DNA of 34,651 nucleotides from an uncultured Pelagibacteraceae bacterium (lineage in GTDB: Bacteria; Pseudomonadota; Alphaproteobacteria; Pelagibacterales; Pelagibacteraceae): assembly GCA_902533775.1 (NCBI GenBank), contig CACANA010000010.1, positions 1-34,651 on the forward strand. The letters are read 5' to 3'. Made by a program: the position numbers and the translations under genes. Positions within the stretch are counted from its first letter, which is position 1; every line of letters begins with the position of its first letter. Positions 1 through 6,794 of the stretch are shown here, piece after piece. The notes under the pieces were generated by a model, which made no database searches, had not been told where the DNA came from, and saw nothing but the letters and a program-made list of their open reading frames with translations.

Positions 1-362
1 CCAAATCTTAATCTTATTATTTCAATAATACTTTTGCCTTGCGGATAACTAGTTCTAAATTTTTTACCAAGATAAATTAAAATAAAAAGCGGAAATGCAG
101 TTCCTAGTGAATAGCCAATAACTGCACCAATTCCTCCCCATGTTGCTGCTGATGCGGGTCCAAATAAAATCCAAGCGCCAAGTGCTGAAGCAACAAGACT
201 TGTTGTTAAGGATAAAGTTCCAATCGAACGGTTTGCAACTAAATAATTATTAAGTCCTTTAAATTTTTTTGAAAAATAAATTCCAACAAAAACAAATATT
301 AAAGAAATTGAAATAATTAATATTATTGCTGATGATTGATTGATTATATTTAAATTATTCAT
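1..362 (-). CDS. thiV: Sodium:solute symporter family transporter, N-terminal part (ThiV-like, partial)
   Basis: This gene runs off the left edge, so only the first 120 codons are present; it is absent from the ORF track. I read it by reverse-complementing from the CAT at 360-362. The protein starts MNNLNIINQSSAIILIIS and shows an N-terminal membrane helix, then FKGLNNYLVANRSIG and a second hydrophobic stretch, as in the sodium:solute symporter (SSS) family. A thiamin-pyrophosphate riboswitch lies directly upstream, with its GGGAAA doubling as the ribosome binding site three bases before the ATG. In SAR11 bacteria an SSS transporter behind this riboswitch, ThiV, is the proposed importer of the thiamin precursor HMP (4-amino-5-hydroxymethyl-2-methylpyrimidine). 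The HMP role is inferred from the riboswitch and family, not from substrate residues. Confidence 0.8.
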   Translation of the reverse strand, partial: MNNLNIINQSSAIILIISISLIFVFVGIYFSKKFKGLNNYLVANRSIGTLSLTTSLVASALGAWILFGPASAATWGGIGAVIGYSLGTAFPLFILIYLGKKFRTSYPQGKSIIEIIRLRF

Positions 363-363
363 T

Positions 364-425
364 TTCCCTTTCTGAATTACCGGACAGGTTCTAAGGGTAT
401 TTCTCAGCCTTTTGGCACCCCATTT
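364..425 (-). promoter_or_regulatory. TPP riboswitch (THI element) controlling the SSS transporter
   Basis: Read on the minus strand, the segment contains GGGGTGCC, then GGCTGAGAAATACCC, then AGAACCTG and AGGGAAA, which are hallmark blocks of the TPP aptamer in the right order. The GGGG/ACCC pairing forms P2, and GCC/GGC forms a very short P3 closed by four A residues. The side that normally folds as P4/P5 (CCTGTCCGGTAATTCAG) is divergent, lacking a clear CCGG...CCGG helix. The terminal AGGGAAA is also the Shine-Dalgarno sequence, so ligand binding would plausibly hide the ribosome site. No poly-T terminator follows, which also favours translational control. Confidence 0.9.
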
Positions 426-442
426 CCAATTTAATTCAAAGA

Positions 443-1186
443 TTAAATGAAATCAATTATTAACTTAGCGCTACTAACAAGAATTAAAGCGTAAATGATA
501 TTATAAAATAAATTTTCCTCAATTATTTTAAGTAATTTGTAACCTATAAAAATTCCAATAAGCGCTAGGGGGAAGAGAGTAACTGATTGATATAAAGTAT
601 CAAAATTCATCATAGATAAATAAACATACAGAGGAAGCTTAATTAGATTAACACAACTAAAAAAAATAATTCTTGTGCCAACATAAATTTCTTTTTTCAT
701 TCTTAGTGGAAGCAAATAAAGACTTGTTGGAGTTCCTCCCGCATGAACACAAAAACTTGAAAAACCAGCAATGGATGAACAAATAGCACCTTTAAAAAAG
801 TTTTTTTTTGCTGGAGTAGTTTTTTCTTTTTTAAATAAAAAATAATGACCAGAAAATAAAAAACCCATTATTCCAACTATTAACTTAAGCAAATCCTCAG
901 AAAAATAAGTAAATGTAAATGAGCCAATTATTATTCCAATAGCTGCAAATGGAACTATTAATTTAAGTGTTCCAAAATCAAACTCTCTTCTAAATCTATA
1001 AACTGCAATAATGTCTGAAAAAATTAATATTGGTAAAATAATTGCAAGTGCTTGATTTAATGGCATTACTACTGTCATTAACGGAACTGAAATTAATGAT
1101 ATTGATCCACCTAAGCCTGATTTAGCAATTCCATATAATACGATAGCTGGAACAACGCTAACAAAGAATAATAAATTTATCTCCAT
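443..1186 (-). CDS. TauE/SafE family membrane exporter
   Basis: A 247-residue protein made almost entirely of membrane helices, with a glycine-rich first segment (AKSGLGGSISLISVPL) and the mirrored second-half motif HAGGTPTSLYLLPLRM typical of the TauE/SafE (DUF81) family. Members of the family export sulfite, sulfoacetate or other small anions, and some import. It is the last gene of a minus-strand run and ends just before the TPP riboswitch of the next gene. A taurine uptake and transamination module lies about 5 kb away, so sulfite or sulfonate export is a reasonable guess, but the two are not in one operon. The substrate cannot be read from the sequence. Confidence 0.8.
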   Translation of the reverse strand: MEINLLFFVSVVPAIVLYGIAKSGLGGSISLISVPLMTVVMPLNQALAIILPILIFSDIIAVYRFRREFDFGTLKLIVPFAAIGIIIGSFTFTYFSEDLLKLIVGIMGFLFSGHYFLFKKEKTTPAKKNFFKGAICSSIAGFSSFCVHAGGTPTSLYLLPLRMKKEIYVGTRIIFFSCVNLIKLPLYVYLSMMNFDTLYQSVTLFPLALIGIFIGYKLLKIIEENLFYNIIYALILVSSAKLIIDFI

Positions 1187-1192
1187 TATAAA

Positions 1193-1357
1193 TTAGAAAT
1201 ATAGTAATAAAGATAAAACCACTAATATTAAAACTAATATGATGACGGCTATGTAATTGAGTTTAATTTTAAATTTGCTTAATAAAAATTCATTAATTTT
1301 TTCCCAGAAAATAATAATTAAAATTAATAGTACTGCTGGAAGAATAAATTTAATCAT
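1193..1357 (-). CDS. Small two-helix membrane protein (54 aa)
   Basis: The ORF track gives 74 residues from 1417, but the first 20 (MDNNYTCYIWIDVFFDVNRF) overlap the preceding small gene in another frame. The internal ATG at 1357 gives MIKFILPAVLLILIIIFW, a normal membrane protein start 8 bases after the upstream stop. The product has a first helix at about residues 2-18, a charged loop (EKINEFLLSKFKIK), and a second helix to the C terminus. I do not recognise the family. It sits between another similar-sized membrane peptide and the TauE/SafE gene, with a 6-base gap to the latter, so it is probably co-transcribed with the ABC exporter upstream. Confidence 0.5.
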   Translation of the reverse strand: MIKFILPAVLLILIIIFWEKINEFLLSKFKIKLNYIAVIILVLILVVLSLLLYF

Positions 1358-1365
1358 AAATCTAT

Positions 1366-1533
1366 TTACATCAAAAAATACATCAATCCAAATATAACAA
1401 GTATAATTATTATCCAAATTGAAAAATTAGATATCAATTGTTTAATATTTGAGTTTGATCTGAGAAAATTAGGTAGAACTAATATTAAGACTAATATTAA
1501 AAATATTGCTGGAATTATCTGGTCAACAGTCAA
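1366..1533 (-). CDS. Small two-helix membrane protein (55 aa, TTG start), not in the ORF track
   Basis: Reverse translation downstream of the ABC permease gives an open frame TTG-ACT-GTT... of 55 codons ending in TAA, starting 1 base after the permease stop codon. The product reads VDQIIPAIFLILVLILVLP, a basic NFLRSNSNIKQ loop, then a second helix WIIILVIFGLMYFL. The helix-LP-LR-helix-W pattern weakly resembles the N-terminal membrane part of the alphaproteobacterial TIGR02281 aspartic protease, but no protease domain follows. There is no clear Shine-Dalgarno sequence, so translation would depend on coupling to the permease. TTG is the only good start, as the frame is closed by TAA three codons further upstream. 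Confidence 0.45.
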   Translation of the reverse strand: MTVDQIIPAIFLILVLILVLPNFLRSNSNIKQLISNFSIWIIIILVIFGLMYFLM

Positions 1534-1534
1534 A

Positions 1535-2302
1535 TTAATTTTTTATATTATAACCTTTTTTAAGTATAATTGAGACAAGAGTTACACATACAATTAAAAA
1601 TATAAACATTGTTGAAATACTTATCCAAATATCAAAATCAGAAACTCCATAAAATGCAAACCTCAGCCCATTAATTAAATATACAACAGGATTAAAATAA
1701 GTGACAGTTTGCCAGAAACTTGGGAGCATATCTAGCGAATACAAACTTCCACCTAAGAATACCATTGGTGTTATGACAATTGTTGGTATTATAGACATTT
1801 GCTCGAAATTTTTACTAAGAAGTCCAATTAAAAACCCAAACAAAGCAAAAGTAAAAGCAACTAGAATTAATAAGAAAATCATTAGTAAAGGAAACTTTAC
1901 ATTTACTTCTGCAAAAAAAAGTGAAGTGCAGAAAATTACTGCAGCAACAATTAAGGTTTTAGTTGCACCTGCACCAACATAAGCAATTACAATTTCTACA
2001 GTAGAAATTGGAGCTGCTAAAATTTCATAAATTGTTCCATTAAATTTAGGAAAAAAAATTCCAAAAGAAGTGTTACTGATAGATTGCGTTAATAATGTTA
2101 ACATCAATAATCCTGGAACTATATAAGAGCCATAACTAATGCCATCAATTTTTTGTACATAATCCCCGATTACCGAGCCGAATACTATAAAGTATAATGA
2201 AGTAGATAAAACTGGAGAAAGAAGAGATTGAATTAATGTTCTTCTAAATCTATCCATTTCATGAAAATAAATTGCTCTTAATGCGTAAAAATTAATTCTC
2301 AT
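1535..2302 (-). CDS. ABC-2 type exporter permease (YadH/DrrB-like)
   Basis: A 255-residue integral membrane protein with six predicted helices and the ABC-2 pattern of a cytoplasmic amphipathic N terminus ([19 protein letters not shown]) followed by [16 protein letters not shown]. The central [10 protein letters not shown] matches the conserved loop of the YadH/NodJ/DrrB group. Its start overlaps the end of the ATPase gene by 11 bases, so the two form a translationally coupled exporter pair. Such pairs move lipids, drugs or polysaccharide components out of the cytoplasm; the substrate here is unknown. ATG at 2302 is the natural start. Confidence 0.88.
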   Translation of the reverse strand: MRINFYALRAIYFHEMDRFRRTLIQSLLSPVLSTSLYFIVFGSVIGDYVQKIDGISYGSYIVPGLLMLTLLTQSISNTSFGIFFPKFNGTIYEILAAPISTVEIVIAYVGAGATKTLIVAAVIFCTSLFFAEVNVKFPLLMIFLLILVAFTFALFGFLIGLLSKNFEQMSIIPTIVITPMVFLGGSLYSLDMLPSFWQTVTYFNPVVYLINGLRFAFYGVSDFDIWISISTMFIFLIVCVTLVSIILKKGYNIKN

Positions 2303-3227
2303 TATTTTCCTTTACCAATGTAACAAAAATCTTTTCAAGATTATTTTGCTCTGTTTTTAAATCTCTCATCCTCAAACCTGCATTTTTTAAATCTTGAAGC
2401 ATCTTTGTGATACCTGTTCTTTCAGCATGTAAGTTATAGTTGTAAATTAATGAATAATTATCATTAGATATTGATAGATTATATTCATTAAGTTCTGCTG
2501 GAATTTTTTCGACTTTATCTTGTAATTCAATGGTTAATTTTTTATGACCCATTTTTTTTAATAAATCTATTTTATTATCAACAACAATTATTTCTCCTTG
2601 ATTAATTACTGCAACTCGGTCTGCGATTGCCTCTGCTTCTTCAATATAGTGTGTTGTTAATATTATAGTTACTCCTGTTTTCCTTAATCCCTCTACAACT
2701 TTCCACATATCTTTTCTCAATTCTACATCAACGCCTGCTGTTGGCTCATCAAGAAATAATATCGAAGGTTCATGTGATAATGCTTTTGCTATCATTACAC
2801 GTCTTTTCATTCCTCCTGAAAGCTGATTTAACCTTAAATCTTTTTTGTCCCATAAACTGAAATCTTTAAGAACTTTTTCTATATGTTGAGGGTTCGGCTT
2901 TTTTCCATATAAACCTCTTGAATATGAAACATTGTTAAACACTGTTTCAAATTGTTCTAATGAAATTTCTTGGGGGACCAGTCCTATTCTTGATCTTGTT
3001 TCTCTATAATCTTTTATAATATCAAAACCATCTACTGTAATTACTCCTGAAGTTGGTTTAACTATACCGCATACAATACTTATCAGTGTAGTTTTGCCAG
3101 CTCCATTCGGTCCAAGCATAGCAATAATTTCACCTTGCTTTATATTTAAGTTAACAGTTTTTAAAGCATTAAATCCGTTGTCATATACCTTCGAAAGGTT
3201 ATCTATTGTTATTAAATCTTTAGTCAT
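2292..3227 (-). CDS. ABC exporter ATP-binding protein (YadG/DrrA-like)
   Basis: The protein carries a Walker A motif (GPNGAGKTT), signature [15 protein letters not shown], Walker [13 protein letters not shown] and the switch histidine in TTHYIEEAE. After the nucleotide-binding domain (about residues 5-225) there is a C-terminal region of about 85 residues, as in the DrrA/YadG/CcmA group. The ORF track starts at a TTG at 3236; I prefer the ATG nine bases downstream ([13 protein letters not shown]), giving 311 residues. The permease partner follows with an 11-base overlap. The start lies 33 bases from the DUF4396 gene, so it may be read from the same transcript as the redox genes upstream. Confidence 0.9.
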   Translation of the reverse strand: MTKDLITIDNLSKVYDNGFNALKTVNLNIKQGEIIAMLGPNGAGKTTLISIVCGIVKPTSGVITVDGFDIIKDYRETRSRIGLVPQEISLEQFETVFNNVSYSRGLYGKKPNPQHIEKVLKDFSLWDKKDLRLNQLSGGMKRRVMIAKALSHEPSILFLDEPTAGVDVELRKDMWKVVEGLRKTGVTIILTTHYIEEAEAIADRVAVINQGEIIVVDNKIDLLKKMGHKKLTIELQDKVEKIPAELNEYNLSISNDNYSLIYNYNLHAERTGITKMLQDLKNAGLRMRDLKTEQNNLEKIFVTLVKENNEN

Positions 3228-3260
3228 TATCCGCAATCTTAAAATGATATAGAGGTGTTT

Positions 3261-3704
3261 TTAATGACAAGCAATATTATATTTTTTTAATCTCCAATAA
3301 TTGTATGGCCATGGAGTTAAAAAACCAACTAGTAGCATTATTGGAACTACCCACCAATTTAAAATAGCTCCACCTGTTAAGATTACATCGGTAAGGTTCA
3401 TGGCTATTTCCATACTGACCATAGATATAAAACTCATACCTAATGCAGTCTTAAATGCTTTTGAAAAATCAAGATTTTGTCTTAACAAAATAATAGTTTC
3501 TAAGATTATACTTGTTATCAAACCATTTATAATTGCTAGAATCATAATGCCTAGAACAGGAAAAGGTATTTTAGTTAATTGAAAAAATAAAATTGTTCCT
3601 AAATCTCCTATTGCACAACCTAATAAACACCAGGCAGTATTTTTTGCACTTCTTTTCCAAGTATGTTTGCACGACCAATTAAAATTTATTGTTTCTGAAC
3701 TCAT
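3261..3704 (-). CDS. DUF4396 family membrane protein
   Basis: A 147-residue protein with a short polar N terminus and about four membrane helices. The opening WKRSAKNTAWCLLGCAIGDLG and the closing FLTPWPYNYWRLKKY match the DUF4396 pattern as I know it. The biochemical function of the family is unknown; members are often found near cytochrome or copper-handling genes. It begins with TAATG sharing one base with the stop of the cytochrome c gene upstream, so the two are tightly coupled. Several Cys and His residues (SCKHTW at the N terminus, CH at the very end) could bind metal, which is speculation. Confidence 0.75.
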   Translation of the reverse strand: MSSETINFNWSCKHTWKRSAKNTAWCLLGCAIGDLGTILFFQLTKIPFPVLGIMILAIINGLITSIILETIILLRQNLDFSKAFKTALGMSFISMVSMEIAMNLTDVILTGGAILNWWVVPIMLLVGFLTPWPYNYWRLKKYNIACH

Positions 3705-4129
3705 TATTTGCTCATTTCCAAATGGTATTCATAGATATCGTCTTTCCAATAAGATTTAATATATGAAAGAATGTTATCAATACCTTCATCACTTATTTTG
3801 TCACCAAATCCCATCATTTTCCCTTCGTAATTTTTTATCAGTTTAACAAATCCATATTTTATCATTCTATGTAGTAATTCATCTGTGTGATGCCAAGTGT
3901 GACCAGTTCCATTTAAAGGTGGTGCTTTTCTGTGTCCATCCTCATCTAAACCTTGCCAGTTTGCGGCTCCTGCTAGATTTGGCTGATGACATGAGGCGCA
4001 ATATTGATTGTATAAAACCTTACCATTTTTAATAGCTTCTAAAGAGTCTCTAGTTATTGGATAGTGTGAATGGGCTAAACCTATATCTGCATAAAATAAA
4101 ACAAAAAAAATAAAAATATACTTTTTCAT
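3704..4129 (-). CDS. Periplasmic class I c-type cytochrome (mono-heme)
   Basis: A 141-residue protein with an N-terminal signal peptide (MKKYIFIFFVLFYADIGLAH) and one heme attachment site, CASCH (Cys44, Cys47, His48). The likely axial ligand is Met105 or Met106 in GKMMGFGD, followed by ISDEGIDNILSYIKSYW, the standard C-terminal helix. The middle NGTGHTWHHTDELLHR is histidine-rich and matches a cytochrome group often found beside copper-resistance genes. It acts as a periplasmic electron carrier. It lies 3 bases after the cytochrome c' gene and overlaps the DUF4396 gene by one base, so the three form one unit. The physiological partner is not evident. Confidence 0.85.
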   Translation of the reverse strand: MKKYIFIFFVLFYADIGLAHSHYPITRDSLEAIKNGKVLYNQYCASCHQPNLAGAANWQGLDEDGHRKAPPLNGTGHTWHHTDELLHRMIKYGFVKLIKNYEGKMMGFGDKISDEGIDNILSYIKSYWKDDIYEYHLEMSK

Positions 4130-4132
4130 TAA

Positions 4133-4597
4133 TTAATGTGGAGCTCTATATCTACTATGACATGCTTTACAGCTTGACCACATATATTGTTTTAGAGCTG
4201 CTCTAAAATCGTCTTGGTCTTCAATAATTGATGCTAATTTTATCATTTGATCTGATGATTTTTTCATAAGAGCATCAAATTTATCTTTTTCTTCCCATAT
4301 TATAGGTAAGGCTTCTGTTCCGTGTCCCTCTTTTGTATTTTCAGGAAACAAAGTTAATAATTCCAAATAATTATCACTCATTCTTAACATTAGTTTTTTT
4401 GAATCCTCAATTTCAACTTCGTTAAGTAAAATACTAATTCTTTTTGCTAGTTTATAATTTTGACTGAATAAAGATTTTCTTTTCTTTATTATATCTTTTG
4501 CACTTTCTTCTGAAAAAGCATTAGAATTAAATGAAAAAGATAGCACTACAATAAACAACACTTTAAAAATATTATTAATTTTTATAAAATAGCTCAT
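4133..4597 (-). CDS. Cytochrome c'/c-556 family protein
   Basis: The C terminus carries CKACHSRYRAPH (heme cysteines 143 and 146, His147, in the 154-residue form), the position typical of the four-helix cytochrome c' family. Long charged helices precede it (KSLFSQNYKLAKRISILLNE). The ORF track starts at a GTG at 4654, but the signal peptide follows MSYFIKINNIFKVLFIVVLS, so I take the ATG at 4597. That ATG overlaps the start codon of the divergent cytochrome b561 gene by two bases (CATG), so neither gene has its own leader between them. Family members carry electrons or bind NO; partners here are probably the next cytochrome and the b561 protein. Confidence 0.8.
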   Translation of the reverse strand: MSYFIKINNIFKVLFIVVLSFSFNSNAFSEESAKDIIKKRKSLFSQNYKLAKRISILLNEVEIEDSKKLMLRMSDNYLELLTLFPENTKEGHGTEALPIIWEEKDKFDALMKKSSDQMIKLASIIEDQDDFRAALKQYMWSSCKACHSRYRAPH

Positions 4598-5123
4598 GCC
4601 AAATGATATAACATTACGATATAGTTGGTTAGCTAAATTTTTCCATTGGTTCACTTTGTTCCTTCTAATTGCTCAAATACCAATGGGATTTATTTTAGTA
4701 AGATTGGATTTTTCAGATTTAAGAATAACTGTTGAAAATATACATGTGATAGTTGGAATATCTATATTTTACTTAACCTTATTTAGATTAATTTATAAAT
4801 TTTTTAGTAAATCTCCAAAATTAATTCCGGAGGCGTTTATAGGTCAGAATTTAATAGCAAAGGCAAATCATTTTGCTCTTTATGTCGCGCTATTAACAAT
4901 AACAACATCAGGAATTTTAAAAAAATTATTTAATGGCGAAAAATTAAATTTTTTTATTTTTAAATTAAGAATCGAAGATAATTTTGATTTAGCTGATCAA
5001 TTTTACAATATTCATGTTATTTCGAATTACACATTAATTGCATTAATAACATTGCATATATTTGCTGTTTTATTTCATCAAATATTTTTGAAAGAAAACA
5101 TCTTGAAAAGAATGACTAAATAA
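4596..5123 (+). CDS. Cytochrome b561 family membrane protein
   Basis: A 175-residue protein with four membrane helices and the b561 pattern: RYSWLAKFFHWFTLFLL (His17), then VENIHVIVG (His50), KANHFALY, and a last helix with ITLHIFAVLFHQ. These histidines are the likely heme b ligands. The family shuttles electrons across the inner membrane between quinones and periplasmic acceptors. It is divergent from two c-type cytochrome genes and is followed 13 bases later by a thioredoxin-like gene. Its start codon overlaps that of the minus-strand cytochrome c' gene, so its promoter must lie inside that gene. Confidence 0.85.
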   Translation: MPNDITLRYSWLAKFFHWFTLFLLIAQIPMGFILVRLDFSDLRITVENIHVIVGISIFYLTLFRLIYKFFSKSPKLIPEAFIGQNLIAKANHFALYVALLTITTSGILKKLFNGEKLNFFIFKLRIEDNFDLADQFYNIHVISNYTLIALITLHIFAVLFHQIFLKENILKRMTK

Positions 5124-5136
5124 TTAAATAGCTCTG

Positions 5137-5511
5137 ATGAAAAAATTATTTATATTTATTATTTTAATATTAATACCAAATGTTTCTTTAAGTTTTGAAA
5201 AAACTACAAATTTTGATTTAAAAAAATTATTTGAAATTCAAAAATCTGGTAAAACAATTGTTATTAATTCATGGAATAAATATTGTTCAACTTGTGCAGC
5301 TCAAACAAAAGTTTTCGATCAGGCTATGAAAGATTTTAAGGATGTAGAGTTTTTGTTTTACGAGCAAGATAAAAATAAAGATATAGCCAAAACTCTTGGG
5401 ATAAATTATTGGACTACAATTGTAGTTTTCAAAGGTCAAAATGAAGTTGGAAGAGAAATGGGCTTAACCGACAAAGATCAAATATACAATCTTATAAATA
5501 AAGGTATATAG
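5137..5511 (+). CDS. Periplasmic thioredoxin-fold protein
   Basis: A 124-residue protein with a signal peptide (MKKLFIFIILILIPNVSLS) and a thioredoxin-like domain. The active-site motif is CSTC (Cys50 and Cys53) in NSWNKYCSTCAAQTKVF, followed by a beta strand VEFLFYEQDKN and the region around INYWTTIVVFKGQNEVGRE. A cis-proline is not obvious, since YWTTIVV replaces the usual V-P-T. It probably reduces or oxidises thiols in the periplasm, for example heme-binding cysteines of the adjacent cytochromes or a metal site. It lies 13 bases after the b561 gene in the same direction. Confidence 0.8.
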   Translation: MKKLFIFIILILIPNVSLSFEKTTNFDLKKLFEIQKSGKTIVINSWNKYCSTCAAQTKVFDQAMKDFKDVEFLFYEQDKNKDIAKTLGINYWTTIVVFKGQNEVGREMGLTDKDQIYNLINKGI

Positions 5512-5520
5512 TTCCTTTTT

Positions 5521-5540
5521 ACCTCCCCTTTCGAGGAGGT
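5521..5540. other. Six-base-pair stem-loop between convergent genes
   Basis: ACCTCC and GGAGGT face each other across an 8-base loop downstream of the thioredoxin-like gene and before the end of alanine dehydrogenase on the other strand. Neither strand has a run of T directly after the stem, so it is not a standard intrinsic terminator. One arm is a perfect Shine-Dalgarno-like GGAGGT. Function unknown; it may stabilise the 3' end of one or both messages. The rest of the 155-base gap contains only a doubtful 35-codon frame. Confidence 0.35.
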
Positions 5541-5666
5541 GAATTCAACAAAAAAGAGAGAAATAAATGAATGTTAAATTCAGGAATAATTTTTTAAATT
5601 ATGACTGCTATATAGAATTAATTTTTTTTTTGTCAATTTACGAAAAAGTAAGAGAAAATAGGGATT

Positions 5667-6785
5667 TTAGTTAAGCAAAGCTTTGTGAGCTGGTAAATAA
5701 TCATGGCCAAATACATCTGCTACAGCTTTATGAGTAACGCCTCCTTTAAATACATTTAATCCTGCTTGAAAATTTTGATCATCATTTAAAGCTTTTAAGT
5801 AACCATCTTTTGCTAATTTAGATAAAAAAGGAAGTGTTGCTTTGTTTAAGGCAATTGTTGATGTTCTAGGAACACCGCCAGGCATGTTTGCAACGCAATA
5901 ATGAATTATATCATCTATTATAAAAGTTGGTTCTGCAAAGGTAGTGGGTTTACTGGTTTCAACACATCCTCCTTGATCAATTGCAACATCTACAATCACT
6001 GATCCCCTTTTCATTTTTTTTAACATATTCTTTGTAACTAATTTTGGTGCCTCAGCACCCGGTATCAAAACTCCACCTACTAACAAATCACATTCAGAAA
6101 TTAATTTTTCTAAATCAGTTTTATCACTTAAATTAGGTATTATTTTATCTCCAAATATTTTGGAAAGTTCGTTTAATCTTTTTTCAGATTTATCTACAAT
6201 ATTAACCTTGGCTTTCATGCCTGTTGCAATTATAGCAGCATTTTCTCCTACTACTCCACCTCCAAGTATAACTACATTTCCAGGCTCTACACCAGGAGCT
6301 CCTCCTAACAAAAGACCACGGCCTTTTTGATTTTTTTCTAAACAATGTGCACCCGCTTGTACTGACATTCTTCCAGCTACTGCACTCATTGGTGCTAACA
6401 AAGGAAGTCTTCCGTTATTATCTGTGACTGTTTCATAAGCGATGCATATTGATTTGCTGTCTATTAAACCTTGTGTCAGTTCCTTGGCTGCAGCAAGATG
6501 AAGATACGTAAAGACAACTTGATTTTCTCTTATCATTCTTACTTCGCTAGATTGTGGCTCTTTGACTTTAACAATGATGTCGGAGTCGTTAAATATATCT
6601 TCAGCTGTATTAACTATTTTTGCTCCACTTGATACGTAATGATCGTTTTCAAATCCTGCTTCAAAACCTCCATTATTTTCAATTAAAACTTCGTGGCCAT
6701 TAGAAGTTAATGTCTTTACACTTTCGGGAGTGAGTCCAATTCTATTTTCTTGAGGCTTTATTTCTTTTGGAACCCCGATTTTCAT
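5667..6785 (-). CDS. ald: Alanine dehydrogenase
   Basis: This 372-residue protein has the usual family length and starts with the typical MKIGVPKEIKPQENRIGL. The pyruvate-binding and catalytic region includes VVFTYLHLAAA with the conserved histidine, the Rossmann loop VILGGGVVGENAA, and VDVAIDQGG with the catalytic aspartate. The enzyme reversibly converts L-alanine and NAD+ to pyruvate, ammonia and NADH in the cytoplasm. It lies 9 bases downstream of a class III aminotransferase that would make alanine from pyruvate. The pair therefore releases amino groups as ammonia and regenerates pyruvate, as in taurine catabolism of other Alphaproteobacteria. Confidence 0.95.
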   Translation of the reverse strand: MKIGVPKEIKPQENRIGLTPESVKTLTSNGHEVLIENNGGFEAGFENDHYVSSGAKIVNTAEDIFNDSDIIVKVKEPQSSEVRMIRENQVVFTYLHLAAAKELTQGLIDSKSICIAYETVTDNNGRLPLLAPMSAVAGRMSVQAGAHCLEKNQKGRGLLLGGAPGVEPGNVVILGGGVVGENAAIIATGMKAKVNIVDKSEKRLNELSKIFGDKIIPNLSDKTDLEKLISECDLLVGGVLIPGAEAPKLVTKNMLKKMKRGSVIVDVAIDQGGCVETSKPTTFAEPTFIIDDIIHYCVANMPGGVPRTSTIALNKATLPFLSKLAKDGYLKALNDDQNFQAGLNVFKGGVTHKAVADVFGHDYLPAHKALLN

Positions 6786-6794
6786 AGAATTAAA

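Noticed and set aside
1701-1982. 93-aa plus-strand ORF
   Set aside because: Antisense shadow of the ABC-2 permease gene, lysine-rich and without a fold pattern.
5567-5674. 35-codon ORF downstream of the thioredoxin-like gene
   Set aside because: Composition is that of random AT-rich sequence, it overlaps the end of ald, and no family resemblance is visible; kept only as an observation.
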